From NCBI GenBank assembly GCA_033977485.1, contig CM066993.1, positions 68,054,864-68,118,863 of the forward strand: a stretch of 64,000 nt of DNA. Reading direction: 5' to 3'. How positions within the stretch are numbered: the first letter of the stretch is position 1; each line of letters starts with the position of its first letter. A program made the position numbers and the translations under genes. This document shows, one piece after another, positions 43,383 through 54,545 of the stretch. The notes under the pieces are model-generated. The model saw only the letters and a program-made list of their open reading frames with translations, did not search any database and had not been told where the DNA came from. This DNA comes from Hydrangea macrophylla (taxonomy: Eukaryota; Streptophyta; Magnoliopsida; Cornales; Hydrangeaceae).

Positions 43383-44195
43383 CAGGCCACTGCAAACGAA
43401 AAGAGGAGGAACGAAGAAAGCAGAGTACTCCCTCTCCGTATCTCTCTTACTCTCTGTGTCTCCCTTACACTCTATATCTCCCTCACATTGCTGTCCATCT
43501 CCCTCACCTCATCATTAAAAAAAAAAAAGTGTACATTTTCTCCACCACCATATCATCTTTTCTAACCACCACTATCAAAGTCACCACTACAATCACTAGC
43601 CTCCACCAAGCTACAACATCATCGCGATTCTCATCAGTATATCTCACAGCCACTGTTCCACCGCCATCATCTGTTGTCACCCAACCGTCATAGTTCCACC
43701 TCAAATCACTGCCCAACATCCCAGTCACTTACCACTAATATTCTACCAGATTTCTCAAGTTCCTCTAATAACTCAGGTTTTTTTATTATTATTTTTTTTC
43801 TTGTACATATTATTTTTATTCCATCTTGATTATAAAAAAGATAATAATTATATCCACGTCATACTCGGAATTACTTGGTTTCCAATATAAAAGTCACGTC
43901 CAATTCTGGATTACATGGTTCACAATACAGGAATCCTACGTGGTTTCTAATAAGGAGAGTCATGTTCTACTGGGGATGACGTGATTGCTAATACTGGAAC
44001 CAATATTCTACTGGGGACTACCTTTTTTTTCAATATGGAAATTCATGTATAAATAAATAAAGATCGCTTAATTCGCATAAATAAAGGGAAAAAATGAATT
44101 GATTAATTAGACCCAACAGTCGCCTTTGCAGTAGGAGATCTTCACAGGTAAGTCTTTTTATGCTACACGTACTTCACATATTTTTTTTTGCTTTT

Positions 44196-44520
44196 GGGCA
44201 CCGACACTCACTTCAGGCATAAAATAAATATAAAAAATTTCTTTTCTTTTCTTTTCTTTCTTTTAGGCACCGACCCTTACTTCCGGCATAAAATAAATCT
44301 AAAAATTTTTCTTTTTTTTATTTTTTTTTCCTTCTTTTGGGCACCGACCCCTTACTCCAGGCATAAAATAAATAAAAAATTTTTTACAAAAAATCACTTT
44401 TCAGTCATTTGGGCACCGACCCTTACTTCCGGTACACTTTTCAGTCATTTGCGCCCGACCCTTACGTCCGATACTTTTTTTTCCAGTCATTTGGGCACAA
44501 ATCCTCATTTCCAACATAGG
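44196..44520. repeat. GGGCACCGACCCTTACTTCCGG repeat array in the LTR
   Basis: Six copies of a 22-bp phrase GGGCACCGACCCTTACTTCC occur at 30-85 bp spacing, separated by poly-T/A-rich linkers. The 3' LTR has the matching array at 51613-51950. Copies degrade towards the right (GGGCACAAATCCTCATTTCC). Confidence 0.85.
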
Positions 44521-45308
44521 AATAACAGCACAAGAAAAATAAAGAAATAAAAAAATAAAAAAAAATAGAAAAGTACAAAAAAAATGTATCATTCTCCAAT
44601 CACTTGCATAGTCTCATTTCAATCTCAATCCCTTTCAAAAAGTAAAAATCTAGGACTATACCACGTGGGCTAAAGTCCTTAGTTACACCAACTCTTTCTC
44701 AAATCACTATATCACACGTGCACGGTCAAACAGGACCACTTTTTCTTTCTAAAAAAAAATCACGCATACACTCGCACATACAAGTCAGAACTACGTTTGG
44801 CCTGATTCCCGCCTTGAGATACGTAAGCAACTCTCAAGGAGTGTGGCCATACTCGTCATCATTTTTTTTCCTATTCACTTCCTAAAAAAAAGAAAAACTT
44901 TTCTTTTCTTTTTTCAAATGAAATGCCCCATTTTAATAAAAATTACTAAAACTGGCAACCGTGTTCGTACGGATGTTCGAGGGTGCCTAATACCTTCCCT
45001 CGACATAATCGTGTCTCCGAACCCATCTCAAAATCTCTGGTTTTTGCATAGCTATTCAAAGCCACACTTTTAAAGGGTCCACTTTTCTCAAAACTATTTT
45101 ATTTCAAAAGTCAAAGATAAATTACTTTAATTGTCTTTGTAGGGGTCCTAACACCCCAAATGTTAGGTGGTGACTCTGAACTTTTTCAAACAGGCCCTAC
45201 CATACTCTTTTCACTATTCCTAATAAAAATCAAGTCGCAATTCACCCACTCTCAGGAAGCCGAGTCCACATCGATGGCCTGGCGCTTCAACAACTCGGGT
45301 GCGACAGC

Positions 45309-45326
45309 TAGCGACTCTGCTGGGGA
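45309..45326 (+). promoter_or_regulatory. Primer binding site of the Ogre-like element
   Basis: TAGCGACTCTGCTGGGGA lies two bases after the LTR. It equals the LARD site at 3532-3549 except that TGG has become TAG. The shared site supports kinship of the two elements. Confidence 0.75.
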
Positions 45327-45945
45327 TTACATTTAAAGAAGACTCAAGCCATCACTTTAGTGCTTTTCGTTACAATGGTGCATTTCTTTTGTACTAGCAA
45401 ATTTTTTTAATTTCACCTTTTCTTTGTAAATTCATATTCTTTTGCACAGGTGTTTGCGACTCAGGCTGAAATAAAATTGCAAACGCCAAAGCCAAAATTG
45501 CAAAGCCCAATGCCAAGATCTTTAACTATCACGCACACTACATATTGGCATGCAAGCATAACATAACCCTTCATTAAGAGGAAACCTTTAAGATTAGATA
45601 GGATGATTAGTAAGTGGCATGGCCGTTGCGGTAGTACGGCCTGTACCAGCACCGAAACTTCCTCCGCTCGAACCACCAACCTGAGAAGGTGCTACGGCGC
45701 CAGAGGTTTGAAGGTTTGGGAACCGGTCTTAAATTAAGATTGCATTAAATGTAAAACCCTCCCCACACGGTCACATTCTGCTCACGTGCAGTTGTAAAAT
45801 TACCTTTCTGTTGTTTATTCCCTTTCCTTTTCAAAAATAATAATAATAATAATAAAAGAGTGATGATATCTAAATAAGTGTGGTTTTTCTTTTCTTAGCT
45901 CGTTAAATTTTAAAAAAAAATCAAGAACAAGTTCCCACTTTCAAA

Positions 45946-47595
45946 ATGGCAAACCAAATCCCAAGGCTACATTTCATTGCAAAGGCAAGCGCTTAGCTAA
46001 CCCACTGGTATGACAGTCTCTCCGTAGAAGAGACGAAAGCATTTGAAGGTTATTTTGGGTACTTGGGCTCGCTACTTAAAGTCTAGATTGACTGCCATCT
46101 GTTCGAGACCCTGTGGTTCTATTTCGGGGAACAAGAACTCACACCGAATCTTAAAGAATGCGCCGGTCTATTGAAACTGGTTATTTCCAAGGATCCCGTT
46201 CAGCCAAATTTTTAAACTAGAAATGATAAAATATCTGAATTCTTGGGTATAAAGAAGGATGTACTGACAAAAGTAGTAGGTGGGGACTTCTCACAACTCT
46301 CTATCGACTACCTCACCAATGCTTTCATGACCTCTAGGGGATATGACAGATACAACTTCTACTGCACAAGATCAGACTGGCAGAACAAACAGCTATGGGT
46401 TCTTGCTCTGTGTCTCTTAGGCCATCTACTATTCCCCCAAAAGGACAAAAAAGTCGACATGACTTTGATCGGGGTCCTTACTCAGATCCAGGATGGCCGT
46501 ACTTTCATCCCGACGATATTAGCTGAAACCATACAAACTTTATCTTTTTTCAAGAACGAAGGTAAAGGTTTCTTCGCAACTAGCACTGGGTTATTACAGA
46601 TCTGGATACAATCTCATCTCATTACGGTGCCAGTTCCAGTCCCGATCCAAAACTTCATGATCGTTGACATCTTCACCCTACTAACAGATGATAGTTTCCT
46701 ATTTAAGGGAAGGAAAAATGGCATGAGTATCTGCCTCAACTAGAGGAGCACAGTGTTCAGTGGTTTTTGGGTTGGTCCTTCCCCGTATCAATTCGACTCC
46801 AGACTAGCACTCTCCAGTTTATCCCATTGATTGGTCTTTCAGGTGTGGCACCTTATGTCCCTACACGTGTTCTCAAATAGATTGGTCATTATCAACGAGT
46901 CCCGATAATAGGGGACATGCTTCCTTTCTGCTTCGGTTACGATTCTCTTACGTCAAGAGAGCGCTATGGAGAAATATTGGGGCATTGGCACCAGATCATT
47001 TCTAATGACAAAACCCTCGAGGACTGCCATGTTGATGTAGACCCTGGATATGTTGAATGGATACGACTGCTCGAAAAGCTACCAACAACTAGCTCAGGAA
47101 AGCCCAAAACGGGCGGGTTAAGGATCGAAGACCACATCGAAAAACTCAAGGAAGCTCTCAATCATGAGGGAATCATTAGAACCTAAGTCAAAACAGAAAG
47201 GGACCAACTCAGACTTGCCCTCGAGCAAGAGGGGATGGCTAGAGCGCAAGCCGAATTAGAGAGAGATCAGCTCAATGCCCTCCTCAACATGTCAAAGGAG
47301 AAACGAACCAGGCACAAGCCAATCTTCAGAATGCTCACACAGTGATAGTAGGCTAGAATACTTCATCTCCACTGAGGCCAAGTCAAGGATCGACACATTA
47401 AACAAAGAGTTGGAGCTCAAAGTTTCCAAGAAAGACAACCTGATGGGCGCTCTAAATGAAATCAGGAACCTAACCGCGAACATTGCTCAGGACGATTTCA
47501 GTTCAACCCAAGTAGGCTTCAAAACTGCTAGGGTTTACGTCTGGAATGTTTTAGGCTTAGTGTTTCTGGCTGAAAAAATCTTCGCAGTCGAGTAG
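45946..47595 (+). pseudogene. ORF1 of the Ogre-like element
   Basis: The ATG at 45946 is in frame with the long run at 46243-46743. Early motifs FYFGEQELTPNLKECAGLL and FLGIKKDVLTKVVGG match the DUF7745-type protein encoded upstream of gag in Ogre-type elements. Next comes NKQLWVLALCLLGHLLFPQK and a hydrophobic stretch. After a frame change near 46750-46917, GYVEWIRLLEKLP and a Glu/Lys-rich coiled coil follow, ending at 47595. Stops interrupt it at 46012 (TAG), 46082 (TAG), 46213 (TAA), 46741 and 47185. The molecular function of ORF1 is unknown. Confidence 0.7.
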
Positions 47596-47916
47596 GATGC
47601 ATATATAATAATATCTGGTTCTTCCCGAACTGATCTTTCTTAATAAAAGTTTGAATTTTCTCAAAATCTTGAGAAATCAAATCTCTTTAACTTGTTTGCC
47701 TAATGGACTTGTGAACTTTCCAAAAAAAAAAACGAGCTGATAAACCATACTTACATAGATAATAATCACGAAATCTCCATAAGTATATATATATATATTC
47801 TAAACTGTTATCATTCGACAAGCAGTTCTTAGTAGTTTAAAATATCGAGGACACTGGAAGACTGGGTCCGTAGCCCTATCCTGACTCGAGGATACCTCCG
47901 AAGGTAGCAACAAAAT
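47596..47916 (+). other. Spacer between ORF1 and gag
   Basis: AT-rich sequence with an A10-type run (47722) and a (TA)n tract (47786-47799) and no protein sense. Ogre elements carry non-coding spacers and an intron in this general area, but I see no convincing splice pair here. Confidence 0.45.
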
Positions 47917-49848
47917 ATGAACAACACTGAAGGAAACCCAAACGAGGCTACAGGCAACACTCCAACTCCTGTTCACCCGAGTGTTTAGCAACAAATCAAC
48001 GATTTGTTCGCTATAGTCAGATAGATAGCTACTCAGCACCCGGCATCTCCCACGGGAGCTGGTAAGTTACCATGTAATACTACCATACCAATTACATCAG
48101 GGCAGTCTAACAGCCAGAACCAACCGCCTATACCAGCCGGCTATGTATACGTTGAGGTACCGCCAGCAACAACCTCGTTCCAGGTCCCGCCGCCCATTCC
48201 TCCAAATTAATTCACGGCCTCTCCTGCTGCCATTTATGCGCCAACAATCACTGTCAGCGAAGGAATTGACCATTTCGCCGAGGATGAAAGATTAAGGAGA
48301 CTCAAGGAAATGAACACCATGGCACAGCAAATCAAACGCTTAAAAAGCACTCTCATGGCCATGCAGGGGTTCGATTCCCAAGGGGGGATGTTTCTCTCGG
48401 ATCTGTCCATCAATCTAGGAATTGTATTCCCAGCCAAATTCAAGATGCCCCTATTTACCACGTATAACGGGTTTGGAGACCTATTCATCCACCTCAAGGT
48501 ATACATTGGCGAACTGTGCGAGTACGCGGGAAATGAATAACTACGAGTCCACCTCTTCCAAAAGAGTCTCGTGGGACTAGCTCTTCGGTGGTACATACGC
48601 CTTGAGAATTCCAAGGTCTCTACTTGAGAAGACCTCACAAAAAACTTCTTCCAGCAGTACCGGTACAACGCTGACGTAGCATCGGATAGATACTTGTTGG
48701 AAAAAATTTATAAAAAGACGAACAAGTCTTTTCGGGAATATGCCCACCGCTGGAGGGAGGTTGGATCCTAGATGTACCCCCTATTGGTCGACTCCGAGAT
48801 GGTAAAGGCATTCATACATGCCCAACAACGCCCATATTATGAACGACTTATCTCGATGGTTGGTCGATCATTCACTGAGCTCATCAGACATGGGGAAATG
48901 GTAGAGGACTGCTTGCAGTCAAGAAAAATAAAGGATACTGCGGGCCAAAGTCAGGCTGGCACCTCCTATAACAAGAAGGCTAAAGAGGAAAATGAGGTCA
49001 CAGTCATCTATCTGGATGCCTCGCAATTCGCTCCTGTAAATTATATCTAGCAGCCTACTATGCCATCTCCAATATACCAACAGGCCTTCCCGATATACCA
49101 GCAGTCGATGGTACAACAAATAACCTAGGGTTTGCCACAGCCCCCTGCACCTCAAAACCAAGGTTATATGTCAGTATCACCCCAACAGTTTTGGAACTCG
49201 AACTTCCAAAGGAAGTCGCTGGACAGAAATTAGAAATTCTCGCCACTAGCAAAATTGCCAAGCTCCATTCTGGGCAAGTTGCTGGCCCAAAGAGCCATTG
49301 CAATAATCCCTGCGGGGTGAACTCCAGATCCTCTCCCGAAGACGTATAATCTTAACCGACATTGTGAATTCCATTCTAGAATGATCGGGCACTGAACGGA
49401 CGACTGCTTCGCATTGAAGCATAAAATCCAAGATCTGATCGACGAAGGAAGGATAACTGTCAAACCATTAGAGCCACTCGCCAATGTGGCTAGCAACCCA
49501 CTCCCTCAGCATGGAGCCGCAGCACTAACCATCAATATGGTGACTGTCGAATATGAAAAGGTGGCCATGTCAGTCACTCAGAATCCCTCGCCAAGATGGG
49601 TTGGTGGCTCGATCCCGGTGAACCTGGAAAAGGGGTTCTCGAACCTCAATATGAACTTTGTACCAACAAGCTCTCTTTCTCCCGTTTCTGTACCAACTTC
49701 GACTGTTCCCATACCTACAATCCAAAGGGCGATAGAGCCCATCTCTGTGCATTCCCTCGCTCTTACGTTTGTACCTCCAACTGCTCCCCGAGCAAAAATC
49801 CAAAAGGCAACCGAGCCACATCCTTCTCCCGTGAGGACCATATACTAG
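47917..49848 (+). pseudogene. gag: Gag of the Ogre-like element
   Basis: The ATG (47917) opens a frame that stays in register to 49848, broken by about nine stops. The capsid-like domain reads FPAKFKMPLFTTYNGFGDLF, HLFQKSLVGLALRWYIRLEN, FFQQYRYNADVASDRYLL, FREYAHRWREV and QQRPYYERLISMVGRSF, the Ogre/Tat form of Retrotrans_gag. A metal-binding motif HCEFHSRMIGH, stop, TDDCFALKHKIQDLID follows at about 49358-49445. Stops at 48537, 48626 (where a Trp is expected), 48769, 49048 and 49126 kill it. Confidence 0.82.
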
Positions 49849-50040
49849 AGGTCTTCTCAGCACTAGCACTATCGGCTCCCATTGTCCTCTACGCTTCCCA
49901 GTCTATCATCCAGCCTCCGGTGAAGGACACCCATGCCATCCCGTGGGTGTATCACATCCCAGGTCAAGCAGATGTCGATAAAATCTCAAATACGGAAAGG
50001 TTTGTCGATCAAGGCGAATAGGTCCGAACTAACTGCCCAA

Positions 50041-50404
50041 TTAAGCAAATCGTCTCTGAAAAAGAAGCAGAAGAATTCTTGAAAATGCTTAGGCGCAGCG
50101 AGTATAAGATCATTGAATAGCTAAGCAAATCCCCTGCCCAGATCAATGAGGCTCATGTCCCCAACTGTATTTCAAGTGACCAACTTGCGGAGATCGTGGG
50201 TAACAACTCGGTCGCCAACATGATCTCTTTCTCCGATGACGAGATTGGACCCGAAGGGACTGGTCATAACAAGGCTCTACATCTTGCAATAAAATGCTCG
50301 GGCATGATACTTAATCAAGTGCTTGTTGATAATGGATCTGCGATCAATGTCTGCCCTTTGGTCACGATCGAGAGAATGGGCATCGAGAGAATCGATCATG
50401 ATCG
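50041..50404 (+). pseudogene. pol (PR): Truncated protease of the Ogre-like element
   Basis: The active site reads QVLVDNGSAINVCPL, then TIERMGIERI. In relatives a long RT-RNase H-integrase polyprotein follows. Here the sequence turns within about 20 bp into GATCGAGGGGGAGT and the 3' LTR. The cut lies around 50395-50405. This is the breakpoint of a deletion of several kb, or of template switching during reverse transcription. Confidence 0.75.
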
Positions 50405-50413
50405 AGGGGGAGT
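50401..50413 (+). promoter_or_regulatory. Polypurine tract of the Ogre-like element
   Basis: ATCGAGGGGGAGT abuts the TG of the 3' LTR. Its survival right beside the pol deletion means the deletion ended just short of a sequence needed for reverse transcription. Confidence 0.65.
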
Positions 50414-52740
50414 TGTAGATACCCCATTTTTGCCCAATCCAATCATTTTAAAATAAAGTGCTCGTTGACACGAGCCTATCACTTTTTGAATCATCCCAAT
50501 CTGTCTTCAAATGGAAAAGATATTGCAAGTAATAGTTATGGGGTCAAATGGTCAACAATTCCGCATGCACCCTACCACACCCAATAATCTTCTACCTCCA
50601 CAAACTCATGCTGGATGACAACTCTCAGTGGAGCAAAAGCAAAAGAAAAAAAATAGGCAAAAAGTAAAGCAAAAAAAAAATAATAGAAGCAAGAAAACAA
50701 AAACACAGCTAGGGGGTGGTCTCCCTCTTCTGAGTAGAGTGCCTTCAAATTTTTTTTAAAAAAGGGAAGATGTTCTTGGTTTTTGCCTATAAAAATAGGC
50801 CACTGCAAACGAAAAGAGGAGGAACGAAGAAAGCAGAATACTCCCTCTCTGTATCTCTCTTACTCTCTGTGTCTCCCTTACACTCTATATCTCCCTCACA
50901 TTCCTCTCCATCTCCCTCACTTCATCATTAAAAAAAAGTGTACATTTTCTCCACTACCATATCACCTTTTCTAACCACCACTATCAAAGTCACCACTACA
51001 ATCACTAACCTCCACCTAGCTACAATATCATCGCGATTCTCATCAGTATACCTCAAGACCACTGTACCATCGCCATCATCTGTTGTCATCCAACCGTCAT
51101 AGTGCCACCTCAAATCACTGCCCAACATCCCAGTCACTTACCACCAATATTCTAGCAGATTTCTCGAGTTCCTCTAATAACTCAGGTTTTTTTTTATTGT
51201 TATTTTTTTCTTGTACATATTATTTTTATTCCTGCTTGATTATTAAAAAGATAATAATAATATCCACATCATACTCGGAATTACTTGGTTTTCAATATAA
51301 AAGTCATGTCCGACTCTGGATTACTTGGTTCACAAATATGGGAATCCTATATGATTTCTAATAAGGAGAGCCATGTTCTATTGGGGATGACACGATTGCT
51401 AATACGGGAACCAATGTTCTACTGGGGACTACGTTTTTTTTTTCCATTATGAAAATTCATGTCTAAATAAATAAAGATCGCTTAATTCGCATAAATAAAG
51501 GGGAAAAAAAAGAAATGATTTATTAGATCCAATAGTCGCCTTTGCACTAGGAGATCTTCACAGGTAAGTCTTTTTATGCTACACACACTTCACATATTTT
51601 TTTTTTCTTTTGGGCACCGACCCTTACTTCTGGTATAAAATAAATATAAAAAATTTATTTTATTTTATTTTATTTATTTCTTTTGGGCACCGACCCTTAC
51701 TTCCGGAATAAAATAAATATAAAATTTTTATTTTTTATTTTTTATTTTCTTTTCATTCTTTTGGGCACCGACCCTTACTCCATGCATAATATACATATAT
51801 ATATATATACAAAAAATCACTTTTCAGTCATTTGGGCATTGACCCTTACTTCCGGTATACTTTTTAGTCATTTAGGCATCGACCCGTACTTCCGGTACCT
51901 TTTTTTTTTTTGCAGTCATTTGGGCACAGATCCTCATTTACGACATAGGAATAAAAACACAGGAAAAATATAAAAAAATTACACAAAAATAGAAAAGTAC
52001 AAAAAAAAAATGTATCATTCTCCAATCACTTGTATAGTCTCATTTCAATCTCAATCCCTTTCAAAAGGTTAAAATATAGGACTATACCACGTGGGTTAAA
52101 GTCTCTAGTTACACCAACTCTTTCTCAAATCACTATATCACACGTGCACGGTAAAACAGGGCCACTTTTTCTTTCTCTAAAAAAAATCATGTATACACTC
52201 GCACACACAAGTCAGAACTACGTTTGGCCTGATTCCCGCCTTGGGATACGTAAGCAACTCTCAAGGAGTGCGGTCATACTCGTCATCATTTTTTGACCTA
52301 TTCACTTCCTAAAAACAAGAAAAGAAAAACTTTTCTTTTCTTTTTTCAAATGAAATGCCCAATTTTAATAAAAATCACTAAAACTGGCAACCGTGTTCGG
52401 ACGGATGTTTGAGGGTGCCTAATACCTTCCCTCGACATAATCGAGTCCCCGAACCCATCTCAAAATCTCTAGTTTTCGCATGGCTATTCAGAGTCACACT
52501 TTTAAAGGGCCCACTTTTCTCAAAACTATTTTTTCTCAAAAGTCAAAGATAAATTACTTTAATTATCTTTGCATGGGTCCTAACACCCCAAATGTTAGGT
52601 GCCGACTCTGAACTTTTTCAAACAGGCCCTACTATACTCTTTTTTCACCCTTCCCAATAAAAATCAAGTCGCAATTCACCCACTCTCAGAAAATCGGGCC
52701 CACACTGACAGCCCGGCGCTTCGAAAATGCGGGCGCGATA
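50414..52740 (+). repeat. 3' LTR of the Ogre-like element
   Basis: This partner of 43024-45306 ends GCGCGATA, with the CA terminus mutated to TA. It contains a TATA box at 50787-50796, the GGGCACCGACCC array at 51613-51950 and the GGGATACGTAAGCAAC block at 52240. Confidence 0.88.
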
Positions 52741-53419
52741 ATATTCATTATATAGTATATCGGCCAGTTAACGGAAAACTCTATGAAAACTGTCGGTCAA
52801 CCAAAAAATTCAATCTTTTAATTACAAAAATCACAGATCGGCTGTCTTTATTGTACACTGACCAAAACTGCATGAAACAATAGGTTCTGGTCGGTTCAGT
52901 CGGTTTTTTGAAAAAAAAAAAAAAAAACTTACAGCCCTACCTCACACATCACGATCTTTGTCTAATTCATCCCCCCTCTCTTTCTCGAGAAAATATTGAA
53001 TATAATGTAATACCACGTAATCTAGCCTACGTGATATCACGAATCAATTATCTTCTCTTAATTGAATAATTAAGCATCAAGAGAAATTATTCAGGATAAC
53101 CATCACACATCAGCATACTGATGTGACATACATCTATCCCCTAGTTTCGATGGGGTCTTGACAAGCAAAGTGGTTGTCATGACCTCATTGAGAATAGGGG
53201 GACAGGTGTATGGTCTCGATTAAAATCACGCCACATCAATATATGAATATTGTGCGACGATTACACTGAAGTTATGTCACCTTTACATTTAATATTGATA
53301 CCACATCAATCATACCACGTAGTACACCCGTTATATTGATATTGAATGTATGTTTTCTCTCTCTAATTTTCTTTTACAGTCACAAATACCACTCACAAGT
53401 AACACCATTAGTCCTAATT
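52741..53419. other. Spacer right of the Ogre-like element
   Basis: No gene was recognised. An A18 run at about 52909-52926 follows GGTTCAGTCGGTTTTTTG. It could be the tail of a short retroposon, but no 5' boundary was found. From 53010 the phrase TACCACGTAATC, and inverted forms such as CTACGTGATATCAC, recur loosely. Confidence 0.4.
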
Positions 53420-53576
53420 TTTAACAGGGGTCCGTTAGATTTCAGTCCTTTAATGTGTCATTTTCTAAAAATCGATCCATTCTATAAGTCAATTTAGAAA
53501 TCAGTCCCTCGCCTATTTTGAGGACCAAAATACCCCCACTCTTACAATTAAGGGTTTTTAAATTTAAAACCCATAT

Positions 53577-53578
<2 letters not shown>

Positions 53579-53628
<50 letters not shown>
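53579..53628. repeat. (CT)n followed by (AT)n microsatellite
   Basis: About 28 bp of CT repeats pass directly into about 20 bp of AT repeats. A second AT-rich palindromic run (ATATATATATTATATATAT) and (GA)n follow at 53660-53697. Confidence 0.95.
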
Positions 53629-53629
<1 letters not shown>

Positions 53630-53744
53630 ATAAATCTGATTTTGAAATTCAACACACATAATATATATATATATTATATATATATAAGAGAGAGAGAAGA
53701 GTGAGAATTAACATAGCAATATTATCCGAGAGAGAGAAAGAAAA

Positions 53745-54035
53745 GTGAGAAATTTCTCACTTTAAAATACATCACAGAGTGAGAAATTCCTCAATATAAC
53801 ATAATATGAAATTCTATATAATATTGTGAGAAATTCTCACTTCCAACAATAATGTGAAATTTCTCACTTTAAATGAATCACTGACTATAAGTGAAAATTT
53901 TTGTCTATTTTGGCGAGAAATTCCCAGATCTAGAATTTTGATGGAAGTACAATAATACAATTTCTCACCCAAAAAAAAATTCTCACACCCCCACACAAAT
54001 CAAATATACAAAATACTCAAAATTTCTCACCTTGA
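53745..54035. repeat. Dispersed palindromes GTGAGAAATTTCTCAC
   Basis: Variants of GTGAGAAATTTCTCAC occur at about 53747, 53780 (half), 53827, 53850 and 54023 (half), plus single arms between. The flanks are AT-rich and otherwise unlike one another. Confidence 0.75.
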
Positions 54036-54059
54036 AAATTCAAAACTGCTCAAATTCAT

Positions 54060-54062
<3 letters not shown>

Positions 54063-54095
<33 letters not shown>

Positions 54096-54265
54096 TGAGT
54101 AGTTGATACGGACAAGCCTTCTCATGTCCTATCTTATGTTATGTGAATATCTTGCAAACAGATAGAGAAAGGATTGATTCAGAACTGCTCAAAAACCAAT
54201 TGCTTAAATTTCAATTCTACATGGCAAGAGAGAGAGAGAGAGATAGATAGAGAGAGAGAGTAGAG
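54063..54265. repeat. (GA)n microsatellites
   Basis: (GA)15-type tracts lie at 54063-54092 and 54229-54262, each followed by GAACGTGAG. The repeated flank suggests duplication of the tract with its edge. Confidence 0.9.
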
Positions 54266-54545
54266 AGAGAACGTGAGATATAGAGAGTGATTAATTTAGA
54301 ATCGTAAATAGTGAAATAATGTGAGAGAGAAAATCGTGCACTAAAATTGAAACCCCTAATTGATAATGATTATAAATGCAAGGGTATTCATGTCATAAAT
54401 AGTACAATAATATTGGGGAAAAGACCAATTTCAAAATTATCCTTTGATTGAGGGATGCATTTTCATACACGCGATACCAATAGGACCAACCTTACTATAA
54501 CTGCCTATTTAAGGACCATTTCTAATATTTCTATTCTAACAGTTG

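Larger units (their letters stand above)
43024..45306 (+). repeat. 5' LTR of the Ogre-like element
   Basis: This direct repeat matches 50414-52740. It contains a TATA box (43373-43382), a pyrimidine-rich leader, a tandem GGGCACCGACCC array (44196-44520), the conserved CTACGTTTGGCCTGATTCCC block (44791) and, near its end, GAGGGTGCCTAATACC and GGTGACTCTG phrases known from Ogre-type LTRs. A 24-bp stretch present in the 3' LTR (about 50460-50483) is missing here. Confidence 0.9.
43024..52740 (+). mobile_element. Ogre-like Ty3/gypsy element lacking most of pol
   Basis: LTRs at 43024-45306 and 50414-52740 start TGTAGA-ACC and end GCGACA or GCGATA. After a primer site come ORF1 (45946-47595), gag (47917-about 49850) and the first part of protease (to about 50400). 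This order, with an extra ORF upstream of gag, is that of Ogre/TatIV-type elements. RT, RNase H and integrase are absent. The protease sequence runs almost directly into the purine tract and the 3' LTR. Flanks AGGAT and ATATT do not match, so no target duplication is visible. The LTRs differ by many substitutions and indels, so the element is old. Confidence 0.85.
53420..54545. mobile_element. Possible foldback element with long imperfect inverted ends
   Basis: The left arm (about 53430-53580) contains AGATTTCAGTCC, TTTAGAAATCAGTCCCTC, AAAATACCC and AATTAAGGGTTT in order. The reverse complement of the right arm (about 54343-54545) contains, in the same order, AGAAATGGTCC, TTTTGAAATTGGTC, GAATACCC and AATTAGGGGTTT. 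The centre holds (TC)n, (TA)n and (GA)n tracts and GTGAGAAATTTCTCAC palindromes. Target duplications are not clear. A decayed Mutator-like foldback is one reading. Chance similarity of AT-rich sequence is not excluded. Confidence 0.35.

Noticed and set aside
43157..43728. Reading frames in the Ogre-like LTR leader, repeated at 50572-51137
   Set aside because: They lie in an LTR, are Lys- or Phe-rich low-complexity sequence, and differ by frameshift between the two LTR copies.
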